A DNA stretch of 64,000 nucleotides from Peribacillus frigoritolerans (GTDB lineage Bacteria; Bacillota; Bacilli; Bacillales; DSM-1321): positions 2,964,501-3,028,500 of the forward strand of contig JAUPFL010000001.1 in NCBI GenBank assembly GCA_030562215.1, in the 5' to 3' direction. The translations under genes and the position numbers were made by a program. A model generated the notes under the pieces. The model was not told the DNA's origin, did no database searches, and worked only from the letters and a program-made list of their open reading frames with translations. Every line of letters starts with the position of its first letter. Position 1 is the stretch's first letter. Shown piece after piece: positions 55,652 to 64,000 of the stretch.

Positions 55652-56617
55652 ATGAGAAAAATGTTGAAAGTATCAAAGAATATATTATTCGCCTTCTTTG
55701 CTATTATCTTATTTGTAGCAATAGCTGTTTTTATTTACCATAATTATCAAAAGGGCAAGGAATCACCATTAATTAGTGAAGGAACATCCGTTGATTTTAA
55801 TAACAAAGAAATAAATGTATATACGGAAGGCAGCGGTGAGGACACATACGTTTTTATGTCCGGTTCCGGGATTGCTGCTCCTGTTTATGAATTGAAAGGA
55901 TTATATAGTAAGTTTGCAAAAGAAAATAAGATTGCAGTCATTGACAGAGCTGGATATGGTTACAGTGATGTTTTTCATGATGATAGGGATATTGATACAA
56001 TATTGGAGCAAAGCAGGAAATCATTGATTGAAAGTGGAAATAAACCCCCTTATATTTTGGTTCCACACTCAGTATCAGGCATTGAGGCTATTTACTGGGC
56101 ACAAAAGTACCCAGGTGAAATAAAGGGAATTATTGCTTTGGATATTGGTTTACCGCACCAATATGTAACGCATAAATTGGGCATAGTTGATTCATTGACA
56201 GTAAGAGGGGTGAATATTTTGACGAAAATGGGTTTCCATCGTCTTGATCCTTCTGCTGTTTATAATCCCGAAGTGATTCGGCAATCATTCTTGACTGACC
56301 AAGAAAAGGAATGGTATAAAGCACTATCTTATAAACAGTTTTTTAATGATGATATGGAGCAAGAACTTTTACAGAGTTACAATAATGGTAAAAAATCAGT
56401 TAACTTGCCGATTCCAAAAGAAACACCCATTTTATTTTTAGATGCGATAGCCGATGAAAATAAAAATTCAAAATATACAAAACAAGAAAATGAAGATTAT
56501 GAGGAGTTTGCAGAGAAACTATTAAAAGCGGATGTAATAAAGCTGAAAGGGACGCACAGCATTTATTTATACGCGCCTGATGAAATATATGATCTTTCCA
56601 TGGAATTTATCAAATGA
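55652..56617 (+). CDS. Membrane-anchored alpha/beta hydrolase
   Basis: 321 residues, intact. N-terminal TM anchor (ILFAFFAIILFVAIAVFIYH), then alpha/beta hydrolase: YVFMSGSGIAAPVYELKGLY, IAVIDRAGYGYSDVF, nucleophile elbow PHSVSGIEAIYWA, PILFLDAIADEN (acid region) and KGTHSIYLYAPDEI (catalytic His). ATG 55652 after AAAGGAG. First gene of an operon with a response regulator and histidine kinase (18 bases to the next start), so probably controlled by or linked to that system. Confidence 0.87.
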   Translation: MRKMLKVSKNILFAFFAIILFVAIAVFIYHNYQKGKESPLISEGTSVDFNNKEINVYTEGSGEDTYVFMSGSGIAAPVYELKGLYSKFAKENKIAVIDRAGYGYSDVFHDDRDIDTILEQSRKSLIESGNKPPYILVPHSVSGIEAIYWAQKYPGEIKGIIALDIGLPHQYVTHKLGIVDSLTVRGVNILTKMGFHRLDPSAVYNPEVIRQSFLTDQEKEWYKALSYKQFFNDDMEQELLQSYNNGKKSVNLPIPKETPILFLDAIADENKNSKYTKQENEDYEEFAEKLLKADVIKLKGTHSIYLYAPDEIYDLSMEFIK

Positions 56618-56635
56618 ATAAGGAAAGGCCCTGTG

Positions 56636-57307
56636 ATGAAAAGATATAATATTTTACTTGTTGAAGATGATTGGATGATTGGTGATTTATTGAAAAAAAT
56701 TATGGAACGCGAAGAGTACAATGTATGCTGGATGAAAGAAGGAAAAGATATTTTTGATATCATCCATGAGGTCGATTTAGTCATTATGGATGTTATGCTG
56801 CCAGGGGATGATGGCTATCAAATTACAAAGAAAGTAAAAAGTCTAGGTTTGAATATTCCAGTTATTTTTCTATCCGCCCGAAATGATATGGATAGCAAAC
56901 TCCAAGGTTTGACAATAGGTGAGGATTATATGACTAAGCCTTTTGATCCTAGGGAGCTATTACTAAGAATGCAGAAATTGCTGGATAATCAATATGGTAC
57001 TTTCACGCAAATTAAACATTTATATATTGATGCCGAACATAAGAAGGTATTTAATAATGACCTGCATAATGAAGTGGTTTTTACTGCGATAGAGCGTAAA
57101 ATTTTTTTTCTATTTATATGAAAATAGGAATCGGATTTTAACGAAAGAACATTTCTTTGAATATTTATGGCAGCTCGAAGATAGGAATCAAAATATCATT
57201 AATGTACATATAAAAAAGTTAGAACAAAAATCAGCGATAACACCGGTGAAATCATCCAAAATATATATGGAGAAGGGTATAGATTGAATACCTATATAAA
57301 GAAATGA
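56636..57307 (+). pseudogene. OmpR-family response regulator, two frameshifts
   Basis: About 224 residues after repair. Receiver: ILLVEDDWMIGDLLKKIMER (acidic pair), phospho-Asp in DLVIMDVMLPGDDGYQ, VIFLSARND (Thr/Ser), DYMTKPFDPREL (Lys). The DNA-binding part spans two breaks: T run near 57107 (KIFFYLYENRNRILTKEHFF EYLW) and A run near 57226 (KKLEQKISDNTGEIIQNIYG EGYRL). ATG 56636, 7 bases after GGAAAGG. The stop overlaps the kinase start (ATGA), typical for a coupled two-component pair. Confidence 0.87.
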
Positions 57308-58302
57308 AATTAAAGAAAAAATACCAGCTATTGTTATTTATTGCCGTTATTAGCGTGCCATGTATATTACTGATGATCAGTATCCTTATGTCACTAATTT
57401 ATGATATGGCCTTTAAAACCAAAAATGGTGACATTCCTTTTCATGAATCTTTTGCATATCCTACAATGCTGGGAGTATTCATTTTATCATTATTATTGTT
57501 AGCCTTCTTATTTTCCAAATCTATTAACTCGCTATTAAATAAAATAAATATATTAAATGAAACCATCAGGAATTTAGCTAGTGATGAGGAGATTCCTAAT
57601 AAATTAGAAGTTCATAGCAATGATGAAATCGGAAAATTAACTAAATCGGTGAACTTACTAATTGAAAGAACGACTTATCGGGAATTGGAACTAAAGCAAC
57701 AAGAGGAAATGAAAAAGGAACTCTTAAATAAATTAAGGCATGACATCAATACACCCTTAACAGCAGTAAGATTACAATTATTTTATTTAGAAGGCCAATA
57801 TACGGATCAAACTCCACTATTACAATCACTATATCAACAAATAAATTATATTTCCGAATTAACTAATGAATATAATATTCAATCCACGGATGTGCTAGAT
57901 AATTCCTATATCTTAAATGATGAAGTGAATATGCATGATTTATTAGAAATGATGGTTAAAAAATGGGGTTATTTGTATAACATGCACGGTATTGAAGTAA
58001 TGTATCATCCTTTAAATGGAGAGTTGGAATGGATTAGTAATGGCTTGTGGCTCCAAAGGTTATTCGATAATGTTTTCCAAAATGTGTTGAATCACTCGAG
58101 GGCTGATAAACTTGTGATAACCATTGAAAATAGTGTGGTATGTATCAAGGATAACGGAATTGGCTTTGATATTGATAGTAAAAGTAAGGGTCTTGGCTTA
58201 AAAATAATTGAGGATATAGCTAAGGCACTACATATAAAATATAATTTGCAATCAAATGAAAGCGGAACTTTATTTTGTTTTACAGTCGATAAAACGATGT
58301 AA
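57304..58302 (+). CDS. Two-component sensor histidine kinase
   Basis: 332 residues, intact. Two TM helices (LLLFIAVISVPCILLMISIL; PTMLGVFILSLLLLAFLF) with a very short outer loop, HAMP-like linker, HisKA box LLNKLRHDINTPLTAVRL (phospho-His), HATPase with N box NVFQNVLNHSRA, G1 VVCIKDNGIGFD and G2 SKGLGLKIIEDIA. The short extracellular loop is like intramembrane-sensing kinases, which often monitor membrane or transporter state. Coupled to the response regulator by a 4-base overlap. Confidence 0.92.
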   Translation: MKLKKKYQLLLFIAVISVPCILLMISILMSLIYDMAFKTKNGDIPFHESFAYPTMLGVFILSLLLLAFLFSKSINSLLNKINILNETIRNLASDEEIPNKLEVHSNDEIGKLTKSVNLLIERTTYRELELKQQEEMKKELLNKLRHDINTPLTAVRLQLFYLEGQYTDQTPLLQSLYQQINYISELTNEYNIQSTDVLDNSYILNDEVNMHDLLEMMVKKWGYLYNMHGIEVMYHPLNGELEWISNGLWLQRLFDNVFQNVLNHSRADKLVITIENSVVCIKDNGIGFDIDSKSKGLGLKIIEDIAKALHIKYNLQSNESGTLFCFTVDKTM

Positions 58303-58497
58303 ATCTCTTAGTTATCCAGGGATGATATCCGGTGATTTTGTCAGGGATTCATAAATATCATTCTTTTCAGATAGTTTGCCGTATGCAACATAGTTATCTA
58401 TCACTTACTTATATAAAGCTATACAAAAAGGTTGCTATAGACCCACCCATTTTTAAGTTGATATTATATTCAGGTACTTAATTGTGGGGGAAGTTGA

Positions 58498-59366
58498 ATG
58501 GAAGAACAAAAATATAATGACCTCAAATTAGGCGAACGTGGTGCAATCATCAGTATTATTGCTTATATTTGTCTATCAATCATGAAGCTGGCTATCGGAT
58601 ACATAAGCGACTCAGCGGCCTTGAAAGCGGATGGGTTGAACAACACGACTGATATTATCGCGTCCGTTGCCGTACTGATCGGTTTAAGGCTAGCTCAAAG
58701 ACCCCCGATAAAGATCATGGTTATGGTCATTGGAAAAGTGAAACAATTGCATCGATGGTAGCTTCATTTATCATGTTTGCTGTTGGTGTACAAGTATTAA
58801 TAGATGCAGTTGCTTCCATGCTTAAAGGTGGAAAGGAATCACCTGACATTATTGCAGGGTATGTAGGTGTTTTATCAGCAATAGCCATGTATTTTGTATA
58901 CCGATATAATAAAAAGCTTGCTATGAAAATTAACAGTAAAGCCGTTATGGCAGCATCGAAAGATAATATTTCCGATGCTTGGGTAAGTATCGGAACAGCT
59001 ATAGGGATTTTTGGCTCCCAATTAAACATGCCTTGGCTTGATTCCCTTACTGCCATCATTGTTGGATTATTAATATGTAAAACAGCCTGGGATATATTCA
59101 TTCAAGCCTCGCATGAACTTTCTGACGGATTTGATGAAAATAAAATTCATCTTTACAAGGATGTAATTACAAATGTGGATGGAGTCAAGGGGATAAAAGA
59201 AATTAAAGGGAGAAATTACGGGAATAATGAAGTGATTGATGTAGTGATCCTTGTCAATTCTACCTTGGATATTAAAGAAGCACATGATATAGCGACACAT
59301 GTAGAGAAAGTGATGATGAAAGACCATGGAGTATATGATGTTCATGTCCATGTAGAGCCCAATTAA
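58498..59366 (+). CDS. Cation diffusion facilitator family transporter (Mn2+ exporter-like), one frameshift
   Basis: About 289 residues. KLGERGAIISIIAYICLSIM, metal site ALKADGLNNTTDIIASVAV (ADGLNN..D), after repair of one C near 58703 PDKDHGYGHWKSETIASMVA, second metal site AASKDNISDAWVSIGTAIGI (D..SD), then the cytoplasmic domain ending YDVHVHVEPN. It resembles B. subtilis YeaB (MneS), a manganese exporter. ATG 58498 after GGGGGAAG. Proton-coupled export of Mn2+ or another divalent ion. Confidence 0.87.
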
Positions 59367-59772
59367 TTCTCTTTTTTAAAAAAGGGGATAAATCTGCTTT
59401 ACAAACATATAAATAATATGCAATCATTAATTCATTACATTGGAAGGAAAAGGTACCTTATACAATGAAGCAGTAATCTTATCAAATAAACAGTAAATCT
59501 GAATCAATTTCAATGGGTGTTATCTGTTAGTTATATTCAAATGATAAACGCGTCACTTTGTTTGCTTACCAGATTTATTGGTGAGTAAAGTGAATTCACT
59601 TTTTCATTTGAACAAGAATCCTTTTAGATACCCATGTGAGATTTTTAATGATTATGTTTAGAGATGGGATTCGTCTGTTCGTTTATAGGTACTAATTCAT
59701 ATACAACTACTTTTTCTGTTATCAAATCAGATGAGGTATACTTGGTTTATGTATATTAATTTAGTAACAGGC
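59367..59772. other. Intergenic region upstream of the ABC-F leader
   Basis: About 400 bases, AT-rich, no supported gene. It should contain the ABC-F promoter (TATACTTGG/TATGTATATTAA elements near 59737-59758). Confidence 0.4.
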
Positions 59773-59805
59773 GATCTCTCTCTAGAAAAATAGAGGGGGA
59801 TTTTT
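59773..59805 (+). promoter_or_regulatory. Leader hairpin overlapping the ABC-F ribosome site
   Basis: GATCTCTCTCTA/TAGAGGGGGAT stem with GAAAAA loop followed by TTTTTC directly before ATG 59807. The ribosome site (GAGGGGG) is inside the 3' arm, so the hairpin can act as terminator or block translation. Antibiotic-induced leader control is common in ABC-F resistance genes. Confidence 0.65.
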
Positions 59806-59806
59806 C

Positions 59807-61432
59807 ATGTTATTTTTAAAAGCGACTGATTTAAAGAAAAGCTATGGGAACCGTGAAGTTCTTTCTGTTGATTCACTTCATCTTTACAGTCATGACCGTG
59901 TTGGTTTGGTTGGCAGGAATGGCGAAGGTAAAACGACCTTGCTTTCTATACTCGCGGGTGTTAGGGAACCCGATACCGGTCATATAGAGAGCTATGGAAC
60001 AATCAGCTATATCCCGCAAATAGAAGAAACCGAACAAGAAATAAGCGGGGTATTGAAGAGCATATGGAAACTGCCCAATGAGAATCAAGAAATCATAAGC
60101 GGCGGTGAACGTACTCGAAGAAAAATCGCTGCAGCTCTTTCTTCCAATGCGGATGTATTGATTGCGGATGAACCTACCAGCCATTTGGATTTATCCGGAA
60201 TTGAACAATTGGAAAGGGATTTAAAGTCTTTTAATGGCGCTATTTTGCTTACTTCACATGATAAAGCATTCTTAAATCATCTGTGTACAACAATATGGGA
60301 AGTTGAGCAAGGCAAGGTAACTGCATATGAAGGGAATTACGAAGCGTATATCAAACAGAAGCAAGCAAAAAAGAAAAGGAAAATAAGCAATATGAAGAGT
60401 ATACCCGCGAAAAGAATCGGTTGAAACAAGCTGCACAAAACCTCCAAGCCAAATCCGATTCAATTAGGAAAGCCCCTAAACGAATGGGTAATTCAGAAGC
60501 AAGGCTGCATAAACGGAGCTCCGGGAAACAGAAGGCGAAATTGAACCGTTCTGCTGAAGCGATTGAAACTCGAATCGAAAAATTAGCAAAAAAAGAAAAA
60601 CCGAAGGAAGATCCCCCATCATCTTTGATATTTCAGAATTTCCATCTTTGCATAGCAAAAGGGTCATTCGCTTTAATGGCTGTTCCCTGAAAGTCGGGTC
60701 ACGGGTGCTGAAACAACATATCTTTGGAGATGTCCCCTTAGCTTGCAGACTCGCCATCAATGGTCAAAATGGTTCAGGAAAAACGACTTTATTGAAAAAG
60801 ATAGTGGAAAGGCACCCAGATTTATATGTCGCGAAGCCAGCAAAGATTGGATTTTTTGCCCAACAACAAGAAAATTTAAATGAAAGTAAAACGGTTCTTG
60901 ACAATATATTGGAGGACAGTCCCTACAATCAAGCCTTTATTCGTACGTTATTATCACGATTAGCTTTTAAAGGAAATGACGTCCACAAACAAGTATCACT
61001 TTTAAGCGGTGGGGAACGTGTCAGGGCTTCCCTAGCAAAAGTTTTTTGGGGAATTATAATGTACTGGTTTTGGATGAACCTACAAATTACCTGGACATTC
61101 ATACTAAAGAGGCTTTAACCGAAGTGTTAAAAGCATATCCAGGAACGATCGTTTTTGTGACTCATGATCGTTCATTGATCCAATCGCTTGCAACACATTC
61201 ACTTTCAATTGAAAATGAACCTCCGAGAGTAAGTGCTATCAATCAGGAATCAACAAAATCGGCTTTTCACAAGGATGATCATCAAGATAAACAGGCTGAA
61301 CTACTTATGATTGAAGTGCAAATAATCGAGACACTTGGGAAACTGTCCAGTGTTATGAAGGTAGAGGAAAAGGTGGAATTGGATAGGGAATACCTCCATC
61401 TATTGAACAAGAAAAAGGAGCTTGAAGGTTAA
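59807..61432 (+). pseudogene. ABC-F ribosome protection protein (Msr/Vga type), three frameshifts
   Basis: About 540 residues after repair. Domain 1: LVGRNGEGKTTLLSILAG (Walker A), SGGERTRRKIAAALSSNADV LIADEPTSHLD. Linker with KQAAQNLQAKSDSIRKAPKR MGNSEARLHKR, which is the arrangement of VgaA/Msr-like proteins. Domain 2: [52 protein letters not shown]. Breaks near 60384 (A run), 60613 (C run) and 61046 (T run), each one base. It is different from VmlR at 2598: shorter interdomain arms and no long C-terminal extension. Predicted antibiotic resistance (macrolide, lincosamide or streptogramin class). Confidence 0.87.
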
Positions 61433-61442
61433 GTGCAACCCA

Positions 61443-61476
61443 TTAAAGTCCCTTCTCAATCGAGAGGGGACTTTTA
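61443..61476 (+). terminator. Rho-independent terminator after the ABC-F gene
   Basis: AAAGTCCCTTCTC/GAGAGGGGACTTT, then TACAC; the stem resembles those at 768 and 1241. Confidence 0.85.
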
Positions 61477-61816
61477 CACTTGAAATTCCAATAAAATGGA
61501 TTAGTGAAAATTAATAAAGAAGGATGGAAGATGTTATAATTAACCAAGTTTATGTAGAAGGGACTTATCTGGAATGAGATTCGATTAGAATTGATGACAC
61601 TCAATGGGGGAAAGAAGTAAAGTGCGATGAATATCATTTCTCCGTATTTTGCCACTGATAGACTTGTGACCAAAACAACTGAAGAAAACCAATATATGGG
61701 GAATTAAGGTCCCTGCTCAAACTTCAGTAGGAGACCCTTCACTTGGTCCTTTTTTGAATGGCGATATTTACACCAATCAAAAAGGAATGCCAATTATTAT
61801 AAGCATTCCTAAGCAT
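61477..61816. other. Intergenic region, nothing firm
   Basis: About 340 bases with short broken frames (VEGTYLE; DTQWGKEVKCDEYHFSVFCH), perhaps a relic. A weak hairpin GGTCCCTGC...GGAGACCCTTC, then TTTTTT (about 61708-61757). Confidence 0.35.
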
Positions 61817-62095
61817 TCAGATTTTGCTCTCGTTTTCCGGTTTCTTTATGATTGCGTATGCTAGGTACCCTATTAAGCCCATAAATAATCCAGTGCCGCC
61901 TATAATATAAATCATTGTAAATACTTTTCCAAATGTTGTTTGCGGTTCAAAACTGGGATGCCCAACGGTACTAAGAGTTACAACACAGAAGTATAGGGAT
62001 TCAATCACAGTCAGACCTACCTGCTTAACATAGAAAATTGTACCGGAAAATAACATAACGAGGACCAATATGAAAAGAACCTGGAAGTTCTTCAA
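61817..62095 (-). CDS. Two-TM potassium-channel-like protein with altered selectivity filter
   Basis: 92 residues as written: TM1 VLFILVLVMLFSGTIFYVKQ, pore helix SLYFCVVTLSTVG, filter STVGHPSFEPQT, TM2 FTMIYIIGGTGLFMGLIGYL. K+ channels normally have TVGYGD at the filter; here the three last residues are H-P-S with correct spacing. TTG 62095 lacks a ribosome site. The same frame continues upstream through KRFLKAL, an in-frame TGA (62111-62113) and SAFKLKNF, suggesting a start at 62134 and a lesion. No RCK domain. It could be non-selective or dead. Confidence 0.7.
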   Translation of the reverse strand: MKNFQVLFILVLVMLFSGTIFYVKQVGLTVIESLYFCVVTLSTVGHPSFEPQTTFGKVFTMIYIIGGTGLFMGLIGYLAYAIIKKPENESKI

Positions 62096-62354
62096 TTTAA
62101 AGGCGGATCACAGAGCTTTTAGAAAACGTTTCAAGGTGAGGATAAATGAAATCATCGGTAATCGCTTTTCCTTTCGGTTCATTACAATTTAAGTAAAGTG
62201 AATGAGTAAATCTTAATATTCGAACTTGATCAGTTCATCATCCTACTATACAGGAATTCAGTTTGGATTAAAAAAAAAAACTTGTTTTTTTGATTTCGTT
62301 GTACTAAAAAAAGTTGTAACCAATAGAAGAATGTGAGTAAGAAGGAGGACAATC

Positions 62355-62774
62355 ATGAAACCGCGTATTACTGTCATTACATTAGGTGTGGATGATTTGG
62401 AAAAATCGCTGGAATTCTATCGGGATGGCCTCGGATTTCAAACAGAAGGAATAGTGGGCAAAGAATTTGAACATGGGGCCGTTGCCTTTTTCGACCTGCA
62501 AGAAGGCCTAAAACTTGCCATATGGAACCGAAAGGATATAGCTCATGAGGCCAAGGTTACTTTGTCTCCGGCAAGTCCTTCTGAATTTACCATTGGTCAC
62601 AACGTAGGAAGTAAAGAAGAAGTGAATATTGTGCTGGAAAAAGCCAAAAATGCTGGCGCGATCATAACCGACCCGGCACATGACACTTTCTGGGGAGGAT
62701 ATTCTGCACACTTTCAAGACCCTGATGGACACCTTTGGGAAGTCGTTTGGAATCCGCTGTGGGATGGTGTATAG
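62355..62774 (+). CDS. VOC family protein
   Basis: 139 residues, intact. ITVITLGVDDLEKSLEFYRD GLGFQTEG start, EHGAVAFFDLQEGLKLAIWN, GGYSAHFQDPDGHLWEVVWN PLW end: the YP_..-type glyoxalase/bleomycin-resistance fold. Metal ligands are not fully clear. ATG 62355 after AAGGAGG. Monocistronic. Confidence 0.9.
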   Translation: MKPRITVITLGVDDLEKSLEFYRDGLGFQTEGIVGKEFEHGAVAFFDLQEGLKLAIWNRKDIAHEAKVTLSPASPSEFTIGHNVGSKEEVNIVLEKAKNAGAIITDPAHDTFWGGYSAHFQDPDGHLWEVVWNPLWDGV

Positions 62775-62901
62775 AATCATGTTTAGAGAGCATTTTTTTC
62801 ATACCTCAGATTAATCCTTCTATTTTAATACAAAAAAATGTAGGCAAATCGAATTTCAATGAGTTTGCCTACAGTGCCTACAGTATGAAACAAGTACTTT
62901 C

Positions 62902-63174
62902 CTAGGGGTTACGTGCTTGTTTTTTATTGATGAATTCTCTGCTTTTTGCAATCAATTCTTTATTTTTTTCAATCGCTTCGTTATTACTGTATTTCACCTG
63001 ATTAACGGTCTCATTATCTTCCATGTATTCAAGAAGCAAGTCCACTGCTTTATCCATCAGTCTTTCGATGGGGATACCTCTTTCTTCAGCCAGATTAGCG
63101 AGTCTATTAGTCAAGTACGGATTGAGGGTAATGTTTATTGGTTTTCTCGTTTCAGAATTGATAGGCCGTTCCAC
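62902..63174 (-). CDS. Ribbon-helix-helix-like small protein
   Basis: 90 residues. RKPINITLNPYLTNRLANLA EERGIPIERLMDKAVDLLLE YMEDNE is a CopG-like ribbon-helix-helix pattern (beta strand ITL, then two helices). The GTG at 63174 has only a weak ribosome site. An ATG at 63198 behind GAAAGG would be in frame if one T were removed, giving MIDKRLKVERPINSE. Possibly a DNA-binding antitoxin-like regulator, but no toxin neighbour is visible. Confidence 0.6.
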   Translation of the reverse strand: MERPINSETRKPINITLNPYLTNRLANLAEERGIPIERLMDKAVDLLLEYMEDNETVNQVKYSNNEAIEKNKELIAKSREFINKKQARNP

Positions 63175-63299
63175 CTTCAGTCTTTTAATCTATCATATAC
63201 CTTTCATTGGGGTTAAACAAATATAGTGTTGGGAAATGTGCATGCTTGTGGTTCATTTTGGCCCCTCAATTCTGGAAATGAAAAGTGATTTCAAAAAAG

Positions 63300-63342
63300 A
63301 AAGCAGGAAATTGACAGTGATCAATTTCCTGCTTTTTTTTTG
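63300..63342. terminator. Rho-independent terminator
   Basis: AAAGCAGGAAATTGA/TCAATTTCCTGCTTT with CAGTGA loop and nine T. Next to it is the start of the PTS promoter region. Confidence 0.88.
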
Positions 63343-63462
63343 TGCTTTTGCGGGATTCAAGAGCAGGGTTTGTACTTTTTTTATCAACAGCGAATATATA
63401 ACAGCACTATTTATTCTAAGATTTCAAAGTTTATAACACAAATCATATTTTCAATAAAAATA

Positions 63463-63489
63463 TTGACATAATGAATATAACGTTATAAT
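63463..63489 (+). promoter_or_regulatory. Promoter of the PTS IIC gene with palindrome
   Basis: TTGACA (63463-63468) and TATAAT (63484-63489) with a short 15-base spacer. A perfect palindrome ATAACGTTAT overlaps the spacer and -10 box, a likely repressor or activator site. The suboptimal spacing suggests activator dependence. Confidence 0.55.
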
Positions 63490-63548
63490 GTTTATTTATT
63501 GGAATTGTTTGTTTTTTTCAGACTCTTAATTAAAAGGGGGAAAAGTTA

Positions 63549-64000
63549 TTGAATAATTTTATGGGGTTACTCGAAATGAAAGTGCTTCCAGTTGCAAACA
63601 AAATTGGTTCACAAAGACATCTGCTGGCAATCAGGCACGGTGTTCTAGCAACACTCCCACTGACGATCATTGGCTCATTCTTTGTTATTTTATTGAATTT
63701 TCCAATCGATGGATATGACGAATGGATTGCACCTTATCGTGGTGCTTTGGATGTTCCGTTTCGGTTTACGGTCGGAGCAATGGCTTTATATGCAGCTTTT
63801 GGGGTGGGATCAGCGCTTGCTGGTCATTATAAAATAGATCAGCTCAGTGCAGGCCTTCTATCGGTCTTAGCTTTTCTGATTACTTGTGTTGTGCCTACCC
63901 AAGTCATGGAATCCGTTCCAGGTGTAATAGAAGCGGGTCGCTGGTTACCTATCAGCTCCTTGAGCGCAGCCTCATTATTCGGGGCAATAGTAACATCTTT
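63549..64000 (+). CDS. PTS cellobiose/lactose-family sugar transporter subunit IIC (5' part)
   Basis: The frame from TTG 63549 is open to the window end (150 codons of about 430 expected). NKIGSQRHLLAIRHGVLATL PLTIIGSFFVILLNFP, then GAMALYAAFGVGSALAGHYK and GLLSVLAFLITCVVPTQVME are typical of EIIC of the Lac family (CelB/LicC). This membrane unit imports and phosphorylates beta-glucosides together with EIIA and EIIB, which should lie outside this window. AAAGGGGG lies 8 bases before the TTG. Confidence 0.9.
   Translation, partial: MNNFMGLLEMKVLPVANKIGSQRHLLAIRHGVLATLPLTIIGSFFVILLNFPIDGYDEWIAPYRGALDVPFRFTVGAMALYAAFGVGSALAGHYKIDQLSAGLLSVLAFLITCVVPTQVMESVPGVIEAGRWLPISSLSAASLFGAIVTS

Noticed and set aside
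1..64000. CRISPR arrays, tRNA or rRNA genes, prophage modules
   Set aside because: No regularly spaced repeats, no cloverleaf with CCA-adjacent acceptor stem, and no structural phage genes were seen.

Overview
The window looks like a chromosomal stretch of a spore-forming, low-GC Bacillaceae, most like the Bacillus simplex/Peribacillus group. The evidence is alpha/beta-type and H-type small acid-soluble spore proteins, a Spo0E-like phosphatase, a VmlR-type ABC-F protein whose reading frame matches Bacillus subtilis VmlR closely, and five copies of the GC-rich palindromic intergenic repeat common in these genomes. I see no rRNA, tRNA or CRISPR array.

Layout. 0-9.3 kb: mscL, a DUF2935 protein, vmlR behind a textbook attenuator, a GH25 lysozyme, sspH, a class D beta-lactamase, a TerC-family membrane protein and a GAF-LuxR regulator. 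9.4-14.7 kb: two SDR oxidoreductases, a decayed manganese-type ABC ATPase behind MntR-like boxes, DoxX, and a tandem LysM/NlpC-P60 protein. 15-26.4 kb: many decayed fragments, two VOC/EamA genes, an ArsR regulator and a DHA2 MFS exporter. 26.4-34 kb: AT-rich accessory island. Its core is a guanine-type purine riboswitch followed by an HD-domain dGTPase-like protein, a cytochrome P450 without the usual I-helix acid/alcohol pair, a dienelactone-hydrolase-like protein, an MFS transporter and an unknown protein. This is the best candidate for an undescribed system. 35-46 kb: DinB proteins, nitroreductase, a GC-richer FAD monooxygenase/TetR pair with a palindromic operator, Spo0E-like, GNAT, SASP, and a reductase/HxlR divergent pair. 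46.6-64 kb: secreted beta/gamma-crystallin-like protein, EamA exporter, LamG-metallophosphoesterase, methyltransferase, GNAT, ABM monooxygenase, nucleotidyltransferase, DHFR-like reductase, a hydrolase/response regulator/kinase operon, a CDF exporter, a second ABC-F gene with a leader hairpin, a K+-channel-like protein with an odd filter, and the start of a PTS cellobiose-type IIC.

An unusually large share of genes (about twenty) is broken by single-base indels, nearly all in homopolymer runs. This pattern suggests an unpolished assembly at least as much as biology. I typed genes with one such lesion as CDS and genes with two or more as pseudogene; in both cases the coordinates span the whole reconstructed gene. 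A smaller set (Mn-type ABC ATPase, DUF1572, NucA/NucB protein, C-N hydrolase, YdcZ-like transporter, IS110-like tail) carries heavier damage and looks truly decayed.
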